Below are positions 14,601 to 27,300 of a stretch of 64,000 bases of DNA, piece after piece. Below the pieces are notes generated by a model, which worked only from the letters and a program-made list of their open reading frames with translations, made no database searches and was not told the origin of the DNA. The stretch's first letter is position 1. Every line of letters begins with the position of its first letter. The DNA comes from Anseranas semipalmata. Lineage: Eukaryota; Chordata; Aves; Anseriformes; Anseranatidae. The translations under genes were made by a program, and so were the position numbers. The stretch covers positions 73,211 through 137,210 of the forward strand of contig VXAA01000170.1 in the NCBI GenBank assembly GCA_013399115.1. Direction: 5' to 3'.

Positions 14601-17600
14601 ATATGATCTCTGAATTATGATGGAATAACACCAGGGAATGGTGGAAGAGCTTCAGTTCAGTAGGCTGGCTGTCAAAAATGCAGTGTCACAAAGTTCTATT
14701 TCAAAATCTGGCTGTTGTGCAATATGAGTTCTTTATTTTGTCTTTGTAGGCAGGAGCCGAATAAATCCACTGCGACAGCATGTTCACAGAATGCTGGCAG
14801 AGATCTTAGGAGGAAGCCATTATGCAAGAATGTCTGTTCTCACACCGTACTGCTATGAAATAGGTGAGAAATTACTCCTTTAAGGATTGTTTTGGAGACT
14901 GCCGATACCACTATTATCACCACACCACTATTATCACCATGGTTAGGAAGCCCCTGGGGCTGTGGATTCTAAGGCCACAGGATACTGCAAAGAAAAAATG
15001 CTGTTTTGGCAGTTTGTATAAAACACACTTTCTAAAAGTTCTGCATAATACAGATACAAATGTTGGATACCTCTAGTTATGATTGTTACTTAGTTTTTCC
15101 AAGTGAACACTATACTGATCAAATTATGTTTCCTTTTTCAGTCTGTAAAAAGATTTGTTGTATTTTATCACAGATTTTGAGTGCATTCTGGATAAAAATA
15201 AAAAGCCTCTTTCCTATATGGCTCAGAATGTACTTCTGAGTGATTTGGAGGGAATACACTGGAGATATGACATCAAGGATGAAGGGAGAAAGGCTCTGCC
15301 ACCAGGGGCTCAGAGGTTAGTACGTGGAATTCTTACATGAGTTCTTCCAAGTTTACATCAAGTTTAGTTCAGGTTTTTGGTGGTTATGTCATAAATAGTT
15401 GGTGGAACACCTGGGGTGTTTATTTTTCTGTTCCTTTTTCCAAAGCCTTTATTAGGTTTAGCCTTCCTAGGTGTTGTGGGTTGACCACAGCCAGCAGCTA
15501 AGCTTCCACCCACTTGCTTGCTCACTGCACCTCGGTGGGATGGGGAACGGAATCTGGAGGGCAAAAGCGAAAAAAAAAAAAAAATCTTCAGTCAAGATAA
15601 AGACAATAATAAGTGAAGGGGAAAAAAAAAAAAAAAAAAATAAAATGGGGCAAATACAGTCTCCACCCACCCCCAACCNTTCCTTTTTCCAAAGCCTTTA
15701 TTAGGTTTAGCCTTCCTAGGTGTTGTGGGTTGACCACAGCCAGCAGCTAAGCTTCCGCCCACTTGCTTGCTCACTGCACCTCGGTGGGATGGGGAACGGA
15801 ATCTGGAGGGCAAAAGCGAAAAAAAAAAAAAAAATCTTCAGTCAAGATAAAGACAATAATAAGTGAAGGGGAAAAAAAAAAAAACAGAAATCAAATGGTG
15901 CAAATACAGTCTCTCACCACCCCCAGACCAAGGCCAGCCAATCCCTGAGTAATGACTACTTTGGAAAAACTCCCTGTTTTATTGTGGAGCATGATGTTAT
16001 GTGGTATGGAATATCACTTTGGCCGGTTGAGGTCAGCTGTCCCAGCTGGGTTCCCTCCCAGCCTCTTGCCAACCCCAGCCTACACGTTGTGGGGGCAGAG
16101 TGAGAAACAGAAGGCCTTGATGCTGTGCAAGCACTGTTTAGCAACAGCCAAAACATAGTTGTCGTATCAACACTGTTTTGGTCACCAGTCTGAAGCATGG
16201 CACCATAGAGGATGTTATGAAGAATATTAACTCCATCTCAGCCAAAACCAGTACACTAGGGTGGACAGAGCGTTATTGAAACGTGTATTTCATGAGATTG
16301 GAATACTGTTTTCCACCCATCTCTTCAAATGGAAGCCTTGAAAATGCTGGTTGCTGTTTCTGCCATTTGAACAAAACAGATGCAAGAAGGAAATGCTTTT
16401 TCTAAATGATGTGAAGTTCAAGTATCTCTAGATAAATGTGAGGAAAATGTTTTGTCTAGTTTCAGGGAGTTGTTTAATTTTCTTTTTTCTGTGAATTGCT
16501 AGGTTTATCTAATAATGGTCTTCCTGCAACTATCAGCTGAACTAGAAATACCACTTCTTGGTATTCAGGTAGAACCTGAAAGTAAATACACGATTTTGTT
16601 GTTTGCAGAATTGCTTTGGACTTTCTTGATTCAAAAGCTTTTAGCAAAGATTCACATCACCTGAAAGGAGAACTTGCAGTGAAAAAACGACACCTGGAAA
16701 TGCTGGGGTACCGGGTTGTTCAGGTGAGCAGTCAACAATATTTTGTCTTCTATTGAGTTGTATCAATAGTACAGATTGATACATTTTCCTTACAACAGAT
16801 TTAAAGATAGTTTTCCTCTAATAGTTAAAAAAGCACCTACAGGTGAGAGCAATTCTTGAATTTAGAGGGGGAATTTCAAGCTGTTTATAGACTTTATAGA
16901 AGTTGCACCTTCTCTGAAAGCAGCTGCAGGAAATCTGAAGTCAAAAAGCCTTAGTCTTACCTTACTGCAGGCAAACTAGCAATCTCAGCATAGCCTGAGT
17001 AAAGGAGAAAATGTAAAACGGGAGTTTCAGTTCAATACACCAAAGATTTTTACATGAGAAAAAGTTGAATTGACCCACACAGACCCAGTTATGGCAGCTC
17101 TCATATGGGTCGTGGATGCTGGCTGTCTGATGGAGTGATAGTACTGTGACTGCGAAGACTAGTGACCAGAGTTAATTCCCACCCATGAGCATAGATACAT
17201 TTGGGTAATGGAGACTCATAAATGCAGATTCTCCCATATATATAATTACTGTGTTACTTACTCTAGTTTTAACTAGAATCTTTCTGTAAGCTTAAGTTTT
17301 TTTTTTCTTTTTTCAACATGATAGACATCCTTTCTCATATTGCCCGACAGTAAGTATTAGGCTACTGATATACCATTCCAGTTGGATACGTTAACATTGC
17401 AAAACGTAGTGACCTGGGATTTTCCTCTCAGTTCAGGTTTCAAAATACGTCAGGTGGGAGATGGTGTAATGGAGTTGTCACAGCTTGTATAGTGTGGGTA
17501 CCAGCTTCACATCTCTGCAACTGTTGCTACTTTTTTGGAAGCAAACTGACTATACTTATATAAAGGAGAAATTCATCTTTTCAGTATTACAATAAACCTA

Positions 17601-17829
17601 GCTTTTAGAAGGACACAGGTGATAAAATATCTTGAAGTGGATAACAATGGGTATCAGAGAGCCTTTTCTTTGCTGTAAGATGGTATGTGGCTTGTATCAG
17701 GCAACATTAACGCTAAGTTTGTGTGACTTTGTTCTACAGATTCCTCACTTTGAATGGAATTCTATGGTTCTGTCAACAAAAGATGAACAGCTAGCGTATC
17801 TGAGAAGGCATCTATATGAAACACAGTGA
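2671..17829 (+). CDS. FASTKD1: FASTKD1, FAST kinase domain-containing protein 1, complete
   Basis: This is a mitochondrial RNA-binding protein of the FASTK family, which controls stability and processing of mitochondrial mRNAs; FASTKD1 is linked to ND3 mRNA. Coding exons: 2671-3065, 3447-3515, 4474-4599, 5743-6141, 7303-7413, 8590-8721, 9762-10248, 11840-11954, 12647-12775, 13551-13682, 14750-14863, 15174-15315, 16609-16723, 17740-17829. They join in frame to 851 residues; human has about 847. The order is a degenerate helical N-terminal half, FAST_1/FAST_2 regions across roughly residues 480-730, then a C-terminal RAP domain (about 780-845, with RHLEMLGYRVVQ then PHFEWN). The residues from Met21 (ATG at 2731) are rich in Arg and hydrophobics like a mitochondrial presequence, so Met21 is an alternative start. 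The frame is open upstream of 2671 but has no earlier ATG there. The second coding intron has a GC donor. Introns of 0.3-2.3 kb hold no other recognisable gene. Confidence 0.96.
15431..15928. repeat. Direct duplication across a single N: probable assembly artefact
   Basis: The segment 15431-15678 and the segment starting at 15680 are near-identical at an offset of 249 bases, with one N (15679) between them. Each copy includes about 41 bases of single-copy flank plus the first part of an LTR. Differences sit mainly in poly-A runs and at the end of the first copy, as expected for low-quality contig ends. The duplication lies in a FASTKD1 intron and does not touch coding sequence. Confidence 0.8.
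15721..16255. mobile_element. Solo LTR of an endogenous retrovirus (avian ERVL-like)
   Basis: The element begins TGTTGTGG and ends AGTACA, so it has TG...CA termini. It is flanked by a perfect 5-bp direct repeat CTAGG (15716-15720 and 16256-16260). A 5-bp target duplication is typical of ERVL-class integrases. The text resembles an LTR family common in birds, from memory. Length is about 535 bp and no internal retroviral coding sequence is present, so it is a solo LTR. A broken extra copy of its start, at 15472-15678, comes from the adjacent assembly duplication. It lies in the intron between FASTKD1 exons 15174-15315 and 16609-16723. Confidence 0.78.
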
Positions 17830-17841
17830 TGTCAAAGATGT

Positions 17842-17847
17842 AATAAA
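17842..17847 (+). terminator. FASTKD1: FASTKD1 polyadenylation signal
   Basis: AATAAA lies 12 bases after the stop codon (17827-17829), with a second weaker ATTAAA at 17882-17887. A 3' UTR this short would be unusual but possible; the second signal gives about 75 bases. Confidence 0.55.
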
Positions 17848-17889
17848 AAGTATTTTTTTTTTTTTATACAGTTTATGTACCATTAAACT

Positions 17890-20800
17890 TCTCATAACTT
17901 TGGAATACTTACTTTCCCAAATCTCTGTCTGTGAGTCAGCTGGATCAAGGCTTGCCATAGGCCATCAGGTGCCATGAGACGGAATCCTAAATTTTTTAGG
18001 GAGTGTAAAAGGCAGGTCACAATATGCCACAAAGATGTGATAAGGATGCTTAAAGTCTTCCCTTGCTGGAAGCCGTCCTTTAATTACGTGGGTGTGACAG
18101 TTTTGCCATAAAATTGCATTATTGCTTCCTAAATAAATAGCACGGAGATTGGCCAGATACGAAACTGTCCAAAGAAAAAGCTGGAAATATTCTGACTGTG
18201 GGAGAGGAGGCAGCAGATATAGTGGAAACTATGTCTGTCCTCCAGCGTGTGGCAAAATGAGCAATAGGGATCAAACATAGTATCTCTGTACTATGAAACC
18301 AAGAAACTGAAATGCAGATTTACTAAGAATAGGACTGCTATTACAGCCATTCTGTTTTCATCTTGTAGAACAGATAACGTAGGTGACTGTGTCAGGGGAG
18401 GGTGTTGTGCGGTGAGGAACCTCCAGCTGCTTGCTTTTTCCACCCTGTGATGTGGCGTGTGCAGAAGAAGTAATGGCTTGAGCCTTCTGGAATGCCTTCA
18501 CATACCTAAAAGGTAAAGTAGTTCTAGAGGTCTGGCAGCCACCCAGACCCTTGAAACACCTGCACTCCAGTTCAATGCAATTTGGAAGGGATAACTGAGG
18601 GATTCATACAAGATAAATAATGGAAATAATGCTTATGTCAGACATAGGCACTCATTAGTGACTGGATGATTCACAAAAATTTTTATGGCCTTATGCATTG
18701 GGCTAGCCCTTAATAATATTAATAAAATAAAATTAAACTATCTAAACTGCTTGTTCTGTAAATAAGACAATGCTCAAGAGAGCAAAATTAGGCTGCAAAT
18801 TGAAACCAAGAATCAAGACCGAGAGAAGTCTTCATAGAGTCATAAATACTAACTTGGTTATTGGTGGTGAAAAACATTGTTTTATGTTTCAAAACCATCT
18901 GCCAGTTACCAGGCTTCCTGTGATCACACTGTGCCAGGGTTTTGTCAGGAGGCATAAGATACTTGAATGTAGAAGGAAAAAGTGGAATAGCCAGGAGAAT
19001 CTTCATTGTAAAGTAATAAACTGTAGAGTGGTTATACTATGGCAAATTGGCCCATTTTCAGAAGCAGCCACGTTGTGACTACAGTTCTACTACCTCACGA
19101 TGACTGCAAGCTGTGCCCCTCTCTTTCACACACACACATGTATGTTTTCTTGCATTTTTTATACAAGCAACAGACATACTTTTTACCACATCTTTTGCAG
19201 GCTGGCAGAGGCGAGCAACTACATTTCTGCCATTGTGCACCCATCTGTCGCTTTTTTTTTTCTAAAACCTCAGTAGTAGAAGGAGAGGAATATATTTTTA
19301 TTGACTCAATCCAAATCAACACACTGATGAAAATACGGGAAAAGGGGGACAGAACTGATTGAAGTTGCAAGGTGTTCTCCTCCTGAGGCAGTCCTCACAC
19401 GTGAGATGACTGAAAACACTAGTAGATGGTTGTCAGCTTATGGTGATGGCACTGCTGATCAAATGGACAAAGGCTCCAAGAGTCTGTTGTCAAAGAGTGC
19501 TTTAAGGAAATGTCATTGAAGGCATAGCATATAGAAAGACTATATGCATATTCTATTTTGTGTAAAGTTGAGAAAATAATCATAAATATATGTTAGGATA
19601 TCAAAAGGTGGGCTTCAAGTCAGAGAGCTGTTTTGTGACCCTGCTTCTGTACAGGTGGGCTTCAAGTAGGAACTGTGGAGTGTAAAAAGGTAGCAAGCAG
19701 TAGCTATAGCCGAAGTCATGGATATTCATGTGCTTGAGCTGGAGCCTGTGTTTTATGTATGTTCAAGTTATGTATGGATAAAGTTATGAGTATTCACAAG
19801 GGGGAGAGGATTGACACTTGGTATCAGTGGATTCAGAAAGTGCATCTAAGAAAAGCAAAACATAAAACAGATATTTTGATAAAATGTGATGCTTTTGATC
19901 TCTTGCAGTCATTTTCTTTCTAAATGAAATCTGCAAGTGTTAGATTAGATAGGCTGCTGTAAACTGGTGATTTATCTGGAGCCAATGAAAAGATTCTAAG
20001 AGCAGCTGAAAATTTGGGGACTGAAGGGGAAAACAAAAAAGATGTCCCACAGATTAGGTACCCATGTGTACCACACTGAAATGAACTATGATGTCTGCCT
20101 TTGCCATATGTTTACCCCTCTCTCCTAGGAAGGCATTGCAAGGGGTCATTTGATTGAATTCCTGTTCAGTCAGGTGTAGTGGGCTTCATTTCTGTTTTTC
20201 CTGCTACATCAGTTGTAATTATATTGAGTAAAGAGGGTATTATGACTCTAAAGCAATGGAGAAATCCTTTGAAGAGATTCTCTAAAAATGGCAGACATGC
20301 TCTAACAAAACTGGGTGCTCCATTTTGGGCAAAGGCTAGATGAAGAAATCTGTATCCTGTCAATATGATAATAATGATAAGCCGATTACTAAAAGAGACA
20401 CCATCAAGTGATATTTCTGTAGTGTTAAAGTTTAATTGTTACTAGTTAAAAGTTTAAACATCAAAATGCATCAATTCTTTATTAGGTGGAAAAGTCCTCT
20501 CTGCTATAGGTGCTTGCAGATGGTCAGTCGTTCTAGGACTTCTTACAAATGCTTCCTAATGGCCTCAAATCTCTGAGAAAACCTTCCATAAAATACTAGC
20601 TTAGGAAATAAATACAAAAGCATAAAAAAAGTGGAAAATCCTTGTTACCAGAAGCCAACACATAATAGGTGAAACAGCAAAGCTATTAACCTTGTGAACT
20701 TCTCTCTCTTTCCTCATGGCTGGCTACTAGTACAACTTTTGCAGAGGTTGGCATTTCTGAGGCCACATAATATACTTTTGTTTTCAGTATGTGCTTCCAT

Positions 20801-21080
20801 TTCAGGCTAAATTAGTTATTTTTAGAAGGCTCTAATGAAAATATTTTCAAAATATGGCTGAAGAATGCAGGATTTACATTTACTGCTGAAAGGAGAAATC
20901 AGCCTGTACAAACAGCCACTTAAAACAAAATTAGCTACCCACTAGTTGTATTTAACTTAACAATTAATTCATTCTTGAGCATTGTTTGGGGACTAAGCCA
21001 CCACTATCGTGGACTGAGTGTAAGGATATGCAACTAGTTTTACTTTCCACAGAACAGAAGAATAGAGTTCTCTCTGAAAT
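17890..21080. other. Intergenic region between convergent FASTKD1 and KLHL41
   Basis: About 3 kb with no convincing exon, RNA gene or mobile element. Open frames here (for example 18770-19078) have no recognisable domain and lack conserved-looking composition. A short CA run is at about 19129-19138, and a GGTGGGCTTCAAGT motif occurs twice near 19606 and 19655. The right end may be KLHL41 3' UTR. Confidence 0.5.
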
Positions 21081-21085
21081 CTTCA

Positions 21086-21091
21086 TTTATT
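21086..21091 (-). terminator. KLHL41: Candidate KLHL41 polyadenylation signal
   Basis: TTTATT on the + strand reads AATAAA on the KLHL41 strand, about 225 bases past the stop codon. Another copy is at 20478-20483. The used site cannot be told from sequence alone. Confidence 0.4.
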
Positions 21092-21315
21092 CTAATCAAT
21101 TTTAATTCTTCGGGGTTTTAAAGGTTAGCAAAAATCACTTCTTGTTGATTAGCTAGTAAATATCTTAAGACTTGGATAGATCAACTGTTTAACAGTTAAC
21201 AGAATAACTAGTATGCTGCTACAGAACTCTGAACAATTTGGGGACACATTCATGCAACAAAACCAGAAGAACCTATCAAAACTCCTTCACCATATCACAT
21301 TTTCCAGCATTTTCT

Positions 21316-24300
21316 TTACAGTTTTGATAGCTTGAAGAGATTTAAGCGTGTAGCCAGGCAGGAAGCTCCAGTAGCATATCGGATCTCTTTCAGTATGCCA
21401 ATCCATTCCTTCTTTTCATCATCATACCTGCATTTATCAAAATAAGGTCAGAATATCTTAAAATTTGAATTTGACACTTTTTCATACATGCATGAGAAAG
21501 AGGGTGGTCCACACGTTGCGAAGACTTGTAGCAACTTTGTGCTTAACAGTGCTACAGAAAGCTGCTTTTGTCCTCTAGAACAGAACAGAAAGATGTTCTC
21601 GTGCATGTGAGTTGTCCTTTTCCTGGTCCTGAAGCTCATTGCTGGCCTGTGTCATACTTCATTACTCCTATAAAAGCCTCCCCATCTTAAGTATCCCTTC
21701 TGAATTTCTTCAAATTCTTACATATAAAGTTTTTTTTTTCTTTTTTTTTTCTGGTAATCCTTCCTATCCTTCTGCCAGTTAAAACTCCTAAATCTGCCTC
21801 AGCAACTGAGGAGTCACAGTAGAGACGCGATGCTTCAACCCTGCTACCATGATTTAGATAAATATAGGAGATACGGATTTCTGATTTTCTCAGAACAATT
21901 ATTCATTTGACTATTAATACATATGTACAAACCTCTCTGTTTATACAGGCTTTCCTGCATAAGAATGTCACAAAACAGAGAATGTTTGTATGGCATACTT
22001 AAAAGGCTAAACCTGCCAACAGAACTGGCAACTTCTTCTTTTACCATATAGCAAGTATAACGTCATGACTAAATGTCACGACTCAGACTGTTCAAATTAT
22101 TAGTAGATGAAAGTAGTCACTAGATCCAAATCTCATGTTTGTTACTTTCTGACAAACATTTTTATTTGTCAATAAGTGCTTTACAACCTGTGTATGGTTG
22201 TTTTCCAAAGTTAAACATAATATTAATTTTACCCTCCAGTGTCTACAAACATCATTGTTAGATAGGGCTTTCCATCAGGAAAGTATGATCAAAATTAAAC
22301 TTACTTCCATATGTCAGTGACTTCGCTGGGTGCAAATTCTTTGGATTCAAGCTGAATCATTGCAAAGCCTCCAATAGCATACAAAGATCCACTTAAGGTG
22401 ACTAAGCTGATGGAACTTCTCTCCTGGGGAAATTCAGGCATAACCTCCCACCTGAAGATGAAAAGAAAAGCCTAAGTCAAATACATGTGAAATATTCTAA
22501 ACTGGATGTACTAAAATACAGCTCTGGCTAATGCAAATGCAGGCGCTGTGGACTGCTTGAGTTAAATGGTTTAGTAAAAGAAAAAAATTCTGAGATGAAT
22601 CAGCACTGAGTTTGTTCCTCCATCCCCACAGGGACTTCATGCAGGAATGCAAATCTTAACGCAGGAGAATTACGCTGTGATGACATCTCCTTCTAGAGAG
22701 CAATTCTGACAGGTCTCCTTCTCCCATCGTCACTAATATGCTTTACACAGATGTATCTGTCTCCCCTAACACTCATTTTTTCCCTATAGTTTACAAAATG
22801 AGTGTTAATTTCAAGTGGCACTGACATAATAATTTGAGTAAAAGAAAAAAAATCAGTAGAGCTTATTAGCATCATTTCAAATATTCTGCCTAGTCACACC
22901 TATGAATATATAAAACATACAGACATCTAATTTCCAGCCACTGTCAACATCAAAACTAATAGGCTAATTTGCTTCTCACACTCATTTGACTTGACTGAAA
23001 CAAAACAGAGTAAACCAAGACAAGAACCTGCAGATGTTTTCTGACCACAGGTTGCACATGTGTCTGAACAATGGAAGAGAAAGAATGTGGCAAACATAAT
23101 GGTAACAAAATGACCTTTACTTTCATTTGCTTTATATAGAATGTGTAGAGTCCATAATTACCTTGTAGAAATACTTCTTGCATAATTCAGTTTTTATACT
23201 TTTAATTTCTATAAGTAGGTCTCTTTGGGATAGTATACATTTAAGTTAAAGCTTCTGTTGTGAGGTTGATGGCTGCAGAATGGCAGCACAGCCAAATGGG
23301 TTTATATATGACTGACGTACTTATTAATAAAGGTACGTTGTGGACTGCTTAGAAGTTTAAGCTATCATAATAAAGCTTTGCTGATATTCTAATATCAGCA
23401 CCTCAATACCTTTGTGACTATCTCAAGATATTAAAAGCCTAGGTGATAAAACATTTGCTTAAAAATAGCTTGAACGTTGCACTCACTTATTTGTGGTCAG
23501 ATCAAAAGCTTCAACAGATGCAGTAAGGCCTTCTTCAGTGACACCACCTGCAATGAAAATCTTGCCTTTATGGATAGCTGTTCCAAACATTGAGCGAGCC
23601 ACTTTCATTGGAGCCAGGTCTCTCCAGTCTCCTTTCTTTGGATTGTGTACAAATACTCTATTAGTACATTTCCTGGGGAGAAAAAAGAAAACCTGTAATA
23701 TTTCTAATGAATTTTTGGCTCGTTCCAAGTGAGACCTAGTTGAGTTGGATTGTGTGGGTTTACGTGTAATACCTCTTTTCCTCTCCATGATATCCTCTCT
23801 CATCTCTGATCTGGGGATGGACAAGACTTTTTACAAGTCCATAAAGCACAAATCACATCCATAGAACTAAATCAAATGTTAAATGCTGCTTCCATAGGGC
23901 AGTAATTTCACTGTACCTTACAGGAGAAAGGCAATACCCTTTCTGAGAGTGTTCTGTTCAGGTGAGCTTGTGGAGGAGTGTACAACAAAAGTTAAGGTCA
24001 ACAGGAATTAACTAAATTTAATAATAGACAAGATCAGGAATAGGTTTATTTACTAGTTCAAGATAAAGAAGTATGCATGTACATGAATCTCTGTGCACAT
24101 TTATGAAATATATTGAGTTGTTGTACAGCTCTAATAGTGAAACACCCAAAGGAAAAAGGAGCAGTATCTGTGCATTGGACAGTTTGAATCTACGTAAATG
24201 AACAAGCCCCATAGTGGGAGGAGTTAAGAACCCCAAATGCTAACTATTGCTCTCTTCCAGAAGAAAAAAATGTGTTGTAAAATAACTCCTTCAAGCACCC

Positions 24301-27300
24301 AGAGAAAAGTCTTTCCATCTTTAGCCTAGTTCAAAGAAAATGTAGGCAGATCTGCTTAGCATGTTTAAGACCTTATATTTATATACTGTACATGAAGACT
24401 TTGGCTTAGAAAAGTCAACTTTCACTCCAGAACAGCACCAGGGTGAAGTTCAAGGCATACCAAAAGCCAAAACATGGAAACTCCTTTAAACATTAGCTTA
24501 TTTGAGTGTATGGTAGGTAATCCTCAGAGGATGCCTCATATCATTTCTCAAAATTATGTTGCTTTACATGGACTCTTAGCCCAGTTAAGCTCATTCTAAT
24601 GAAAGCAAAGGAAGAACTTCACCTGTACTGCAGCTTTATAACCACTGGAACTTCTTGTCACTGTGCTTTACTTAAAGCATTCACTTGCTTGCAAAGATTA
24701 CCACCACACACTCAACAGCAGCAAAAACTTCAATTTTCCTTAATGTTATACCCATTAAGGTGTATAACAGGCATTACAGATGAGAAAAATTGAAGAACTG
24801 ACACAGTAGTTCCATGGTACCTAAGCATTTCTGCCTGGAAGGATATAACACTTATAAAGAGGATCCTCAGAACTAACTGTGATGAATATGTGTGCGTGCA
24901 TGTAAATTAAGAATTTGCCTTGGAAACAAGTGATTAAAACAACCATAGGGGATCGTAATTTATATGCAATTTTACCTTATCATGAAAAAGATACCCTGTA
25001 TACCATAATGTGTTGCCTTCTGCCAGATTGTTAGCCACCTTAACCCAGAGATGTAAAAAAGGGATACCCTGATTTCTGAGTGAGGCCATAAAATCTATAA
25101 AGGACCAAACAAATAATGTTCTAAATAATCATGAAAAGACTTAGAGACTTACTTATCATCAGTTTTTCCACCAAGACAATATATCAATCCATTGTTTGAG
25201 ATAGTAGCATGGCCATATACTTTGATAGGTAGTTTTTTGATCTCACCCCATTTTATTGCCCTGGAACAAGAAGAATATCACTGTTAGGCTCTTTAACTAA
25301 CAATGGACTATTTACATGTCCTCAGTGGGCATAATTAAATTTTAAACATACACGGGATCATAGCACAATACTGAATCTAGAGACTCCTCAGTGCGAAGGT
25401 CCTTGCCTGCAATTACATAGATCTTGTTGTCTGACTCTCCCAGCCCGAAGAGGCACCTGGCTGACGGCAGTGGAGGAAGGGCAACCCACTCACCAGCAAT
25501 GCTGTCCAGCTGAAAGAGCATCGCAACAGAAGTGTTAGTAAAGGCAAGTAGTAGAAATTCATGCAACAAAAACTGTTCCACAGAATAAATCTAATCACAT
25601 TCAGTATCTCAACAGCTCATCTGCTTGCCTGAACAAGCTATCCCTCCCTCAGTGCAACTATTCGGTGATGATTTCTACCCACCCATGCATCATGATGCTA
25701 AGACCTAGCAGAGTTAATGCGACACGGCTCTCTTTGTATCTGCTCACCCTTACTCCTCCTCACAGAGTTTCTTTGCCTTCTTTTTAAGTTCTTCCTTGTT
25801 TAAAGCTCCCCACTCTCTGGATTTCCCATGTGTTGGAAACAACACGTAGTTCTTCTTCCTCTCTGAAGGGAGCAGACACCTCTGCCATTTCACAACTATA
25901 TATTTAGCAGGTTGTGCTAATCATTACAGCGAGAGGTGCCAGACATCCTCAGACCGTTTCAGTTAATGATCCGGAAGTATTACATGGCAAATGGCACAGA
26001 TGTTTCTTCTGCAAGCCCTAGAGCAAAAGAGGTGATGTTTCATCACAAATACCCACAAAAGCTCCCGAGATCTCTGAAGGCACAATGAATAAATACTTCA
26101 CTCCTAAGCAAAAAAGGCAGGCAGTGCATCTCCACTGGCAATAATGTTGATGTCATCCCTACTGAAATACTCCCAAGACTGTCTCAATTTCCATCCAGTA
26201 TGCTGAAAACACCTAAGGAAAAGCAGCAGGAGGAGGACAAAAGAGAAGAAAACAAAACAAAACAAAAAAACACAAAGAAAACAGAACAATATTTTCATAG
26301 AACTGTGGTGCTTAATTTTGGTTTTGATCCAAGAACTTAAAAGTGAACCTGAATGTTCCCTAGCATTTAATATTTTTTCCTCTTCTATTGCATGTAGATT
26401 TGCTTGATAATGTAGAGGAAGGGTAGGTAAAATGTGAGTTGGTATGAGTGTAAATGTATTTGATAGAAAGTGAGAGAAAGTTCAGTCACAGTAATCAGAT
26501 CTGGGCTTAGCTCTGACATTCGTTTTCCAGAAGTATGTTCCACAGTCAAGGTCTCCATGGTAAAATGCATCTTCCAGATTTGTTAGACCACTCCTATTGC
26601 ACAAGACATGTTATTGCAACGGTGAAATGTAGCTCATGGCCATGGATTGCCCCAGTAGCTAGATCTGAGTAGGGTAATGAGGACAAAATGTACACATCAC
26701 AGCTCACAGCCTGCTTAGGGTATCAGTCTTGAAGATGACATCTGTACTGTTGATAGGGCAATAAACTAGTCATGCATTTTTGAACCATTGGCAGCCTAGT
26801 TTTGTCCTGGGTTGCTAGCTACCAAACAAAATGGTAACAGGTTACAGTAACAGAATAACAGGTGCATCACTGGTAGAGAAAGGGACATTAGTAAGTGAAT
26901 ATTGGTATGGCACCACACTGACATTTTAGAAGGAACAACAGCCACAAGGGTAATGCAGAAAAGTATTGTAACTATATACAGTAACAGCAGCAAGCAGTCT
27001 TAAAGATAACAAGTGAGAAAGCAGGATTTCAGGAAATGGATTTAGACATATAAAGTAGGATTCTGAAAATTTCATCAATTTTTAGTATCAGTGTTGAGGT
27101 TTAGTTTTTCAGGGGCCCCTTTCTAGTAGCCTGAGACTGTGATTATTGGGTTCTGGATTATATACATTATGACATCAATGTTGTATTTCTGTTGGAAGAA
27201 TATATCTGTGATAAGTTCTGCACTTCACTGATTAATGTTTTACACCTACAAAGGGGCACGAAACAGTGCCCTCTAGCAAACCAACTTCCCTCTCAGAGGT

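Noticed and set aside
15364..15948. Several short frames in the duplicated LTR region
   Set aside because: They come from poly-A tracts and the assembly duplication.
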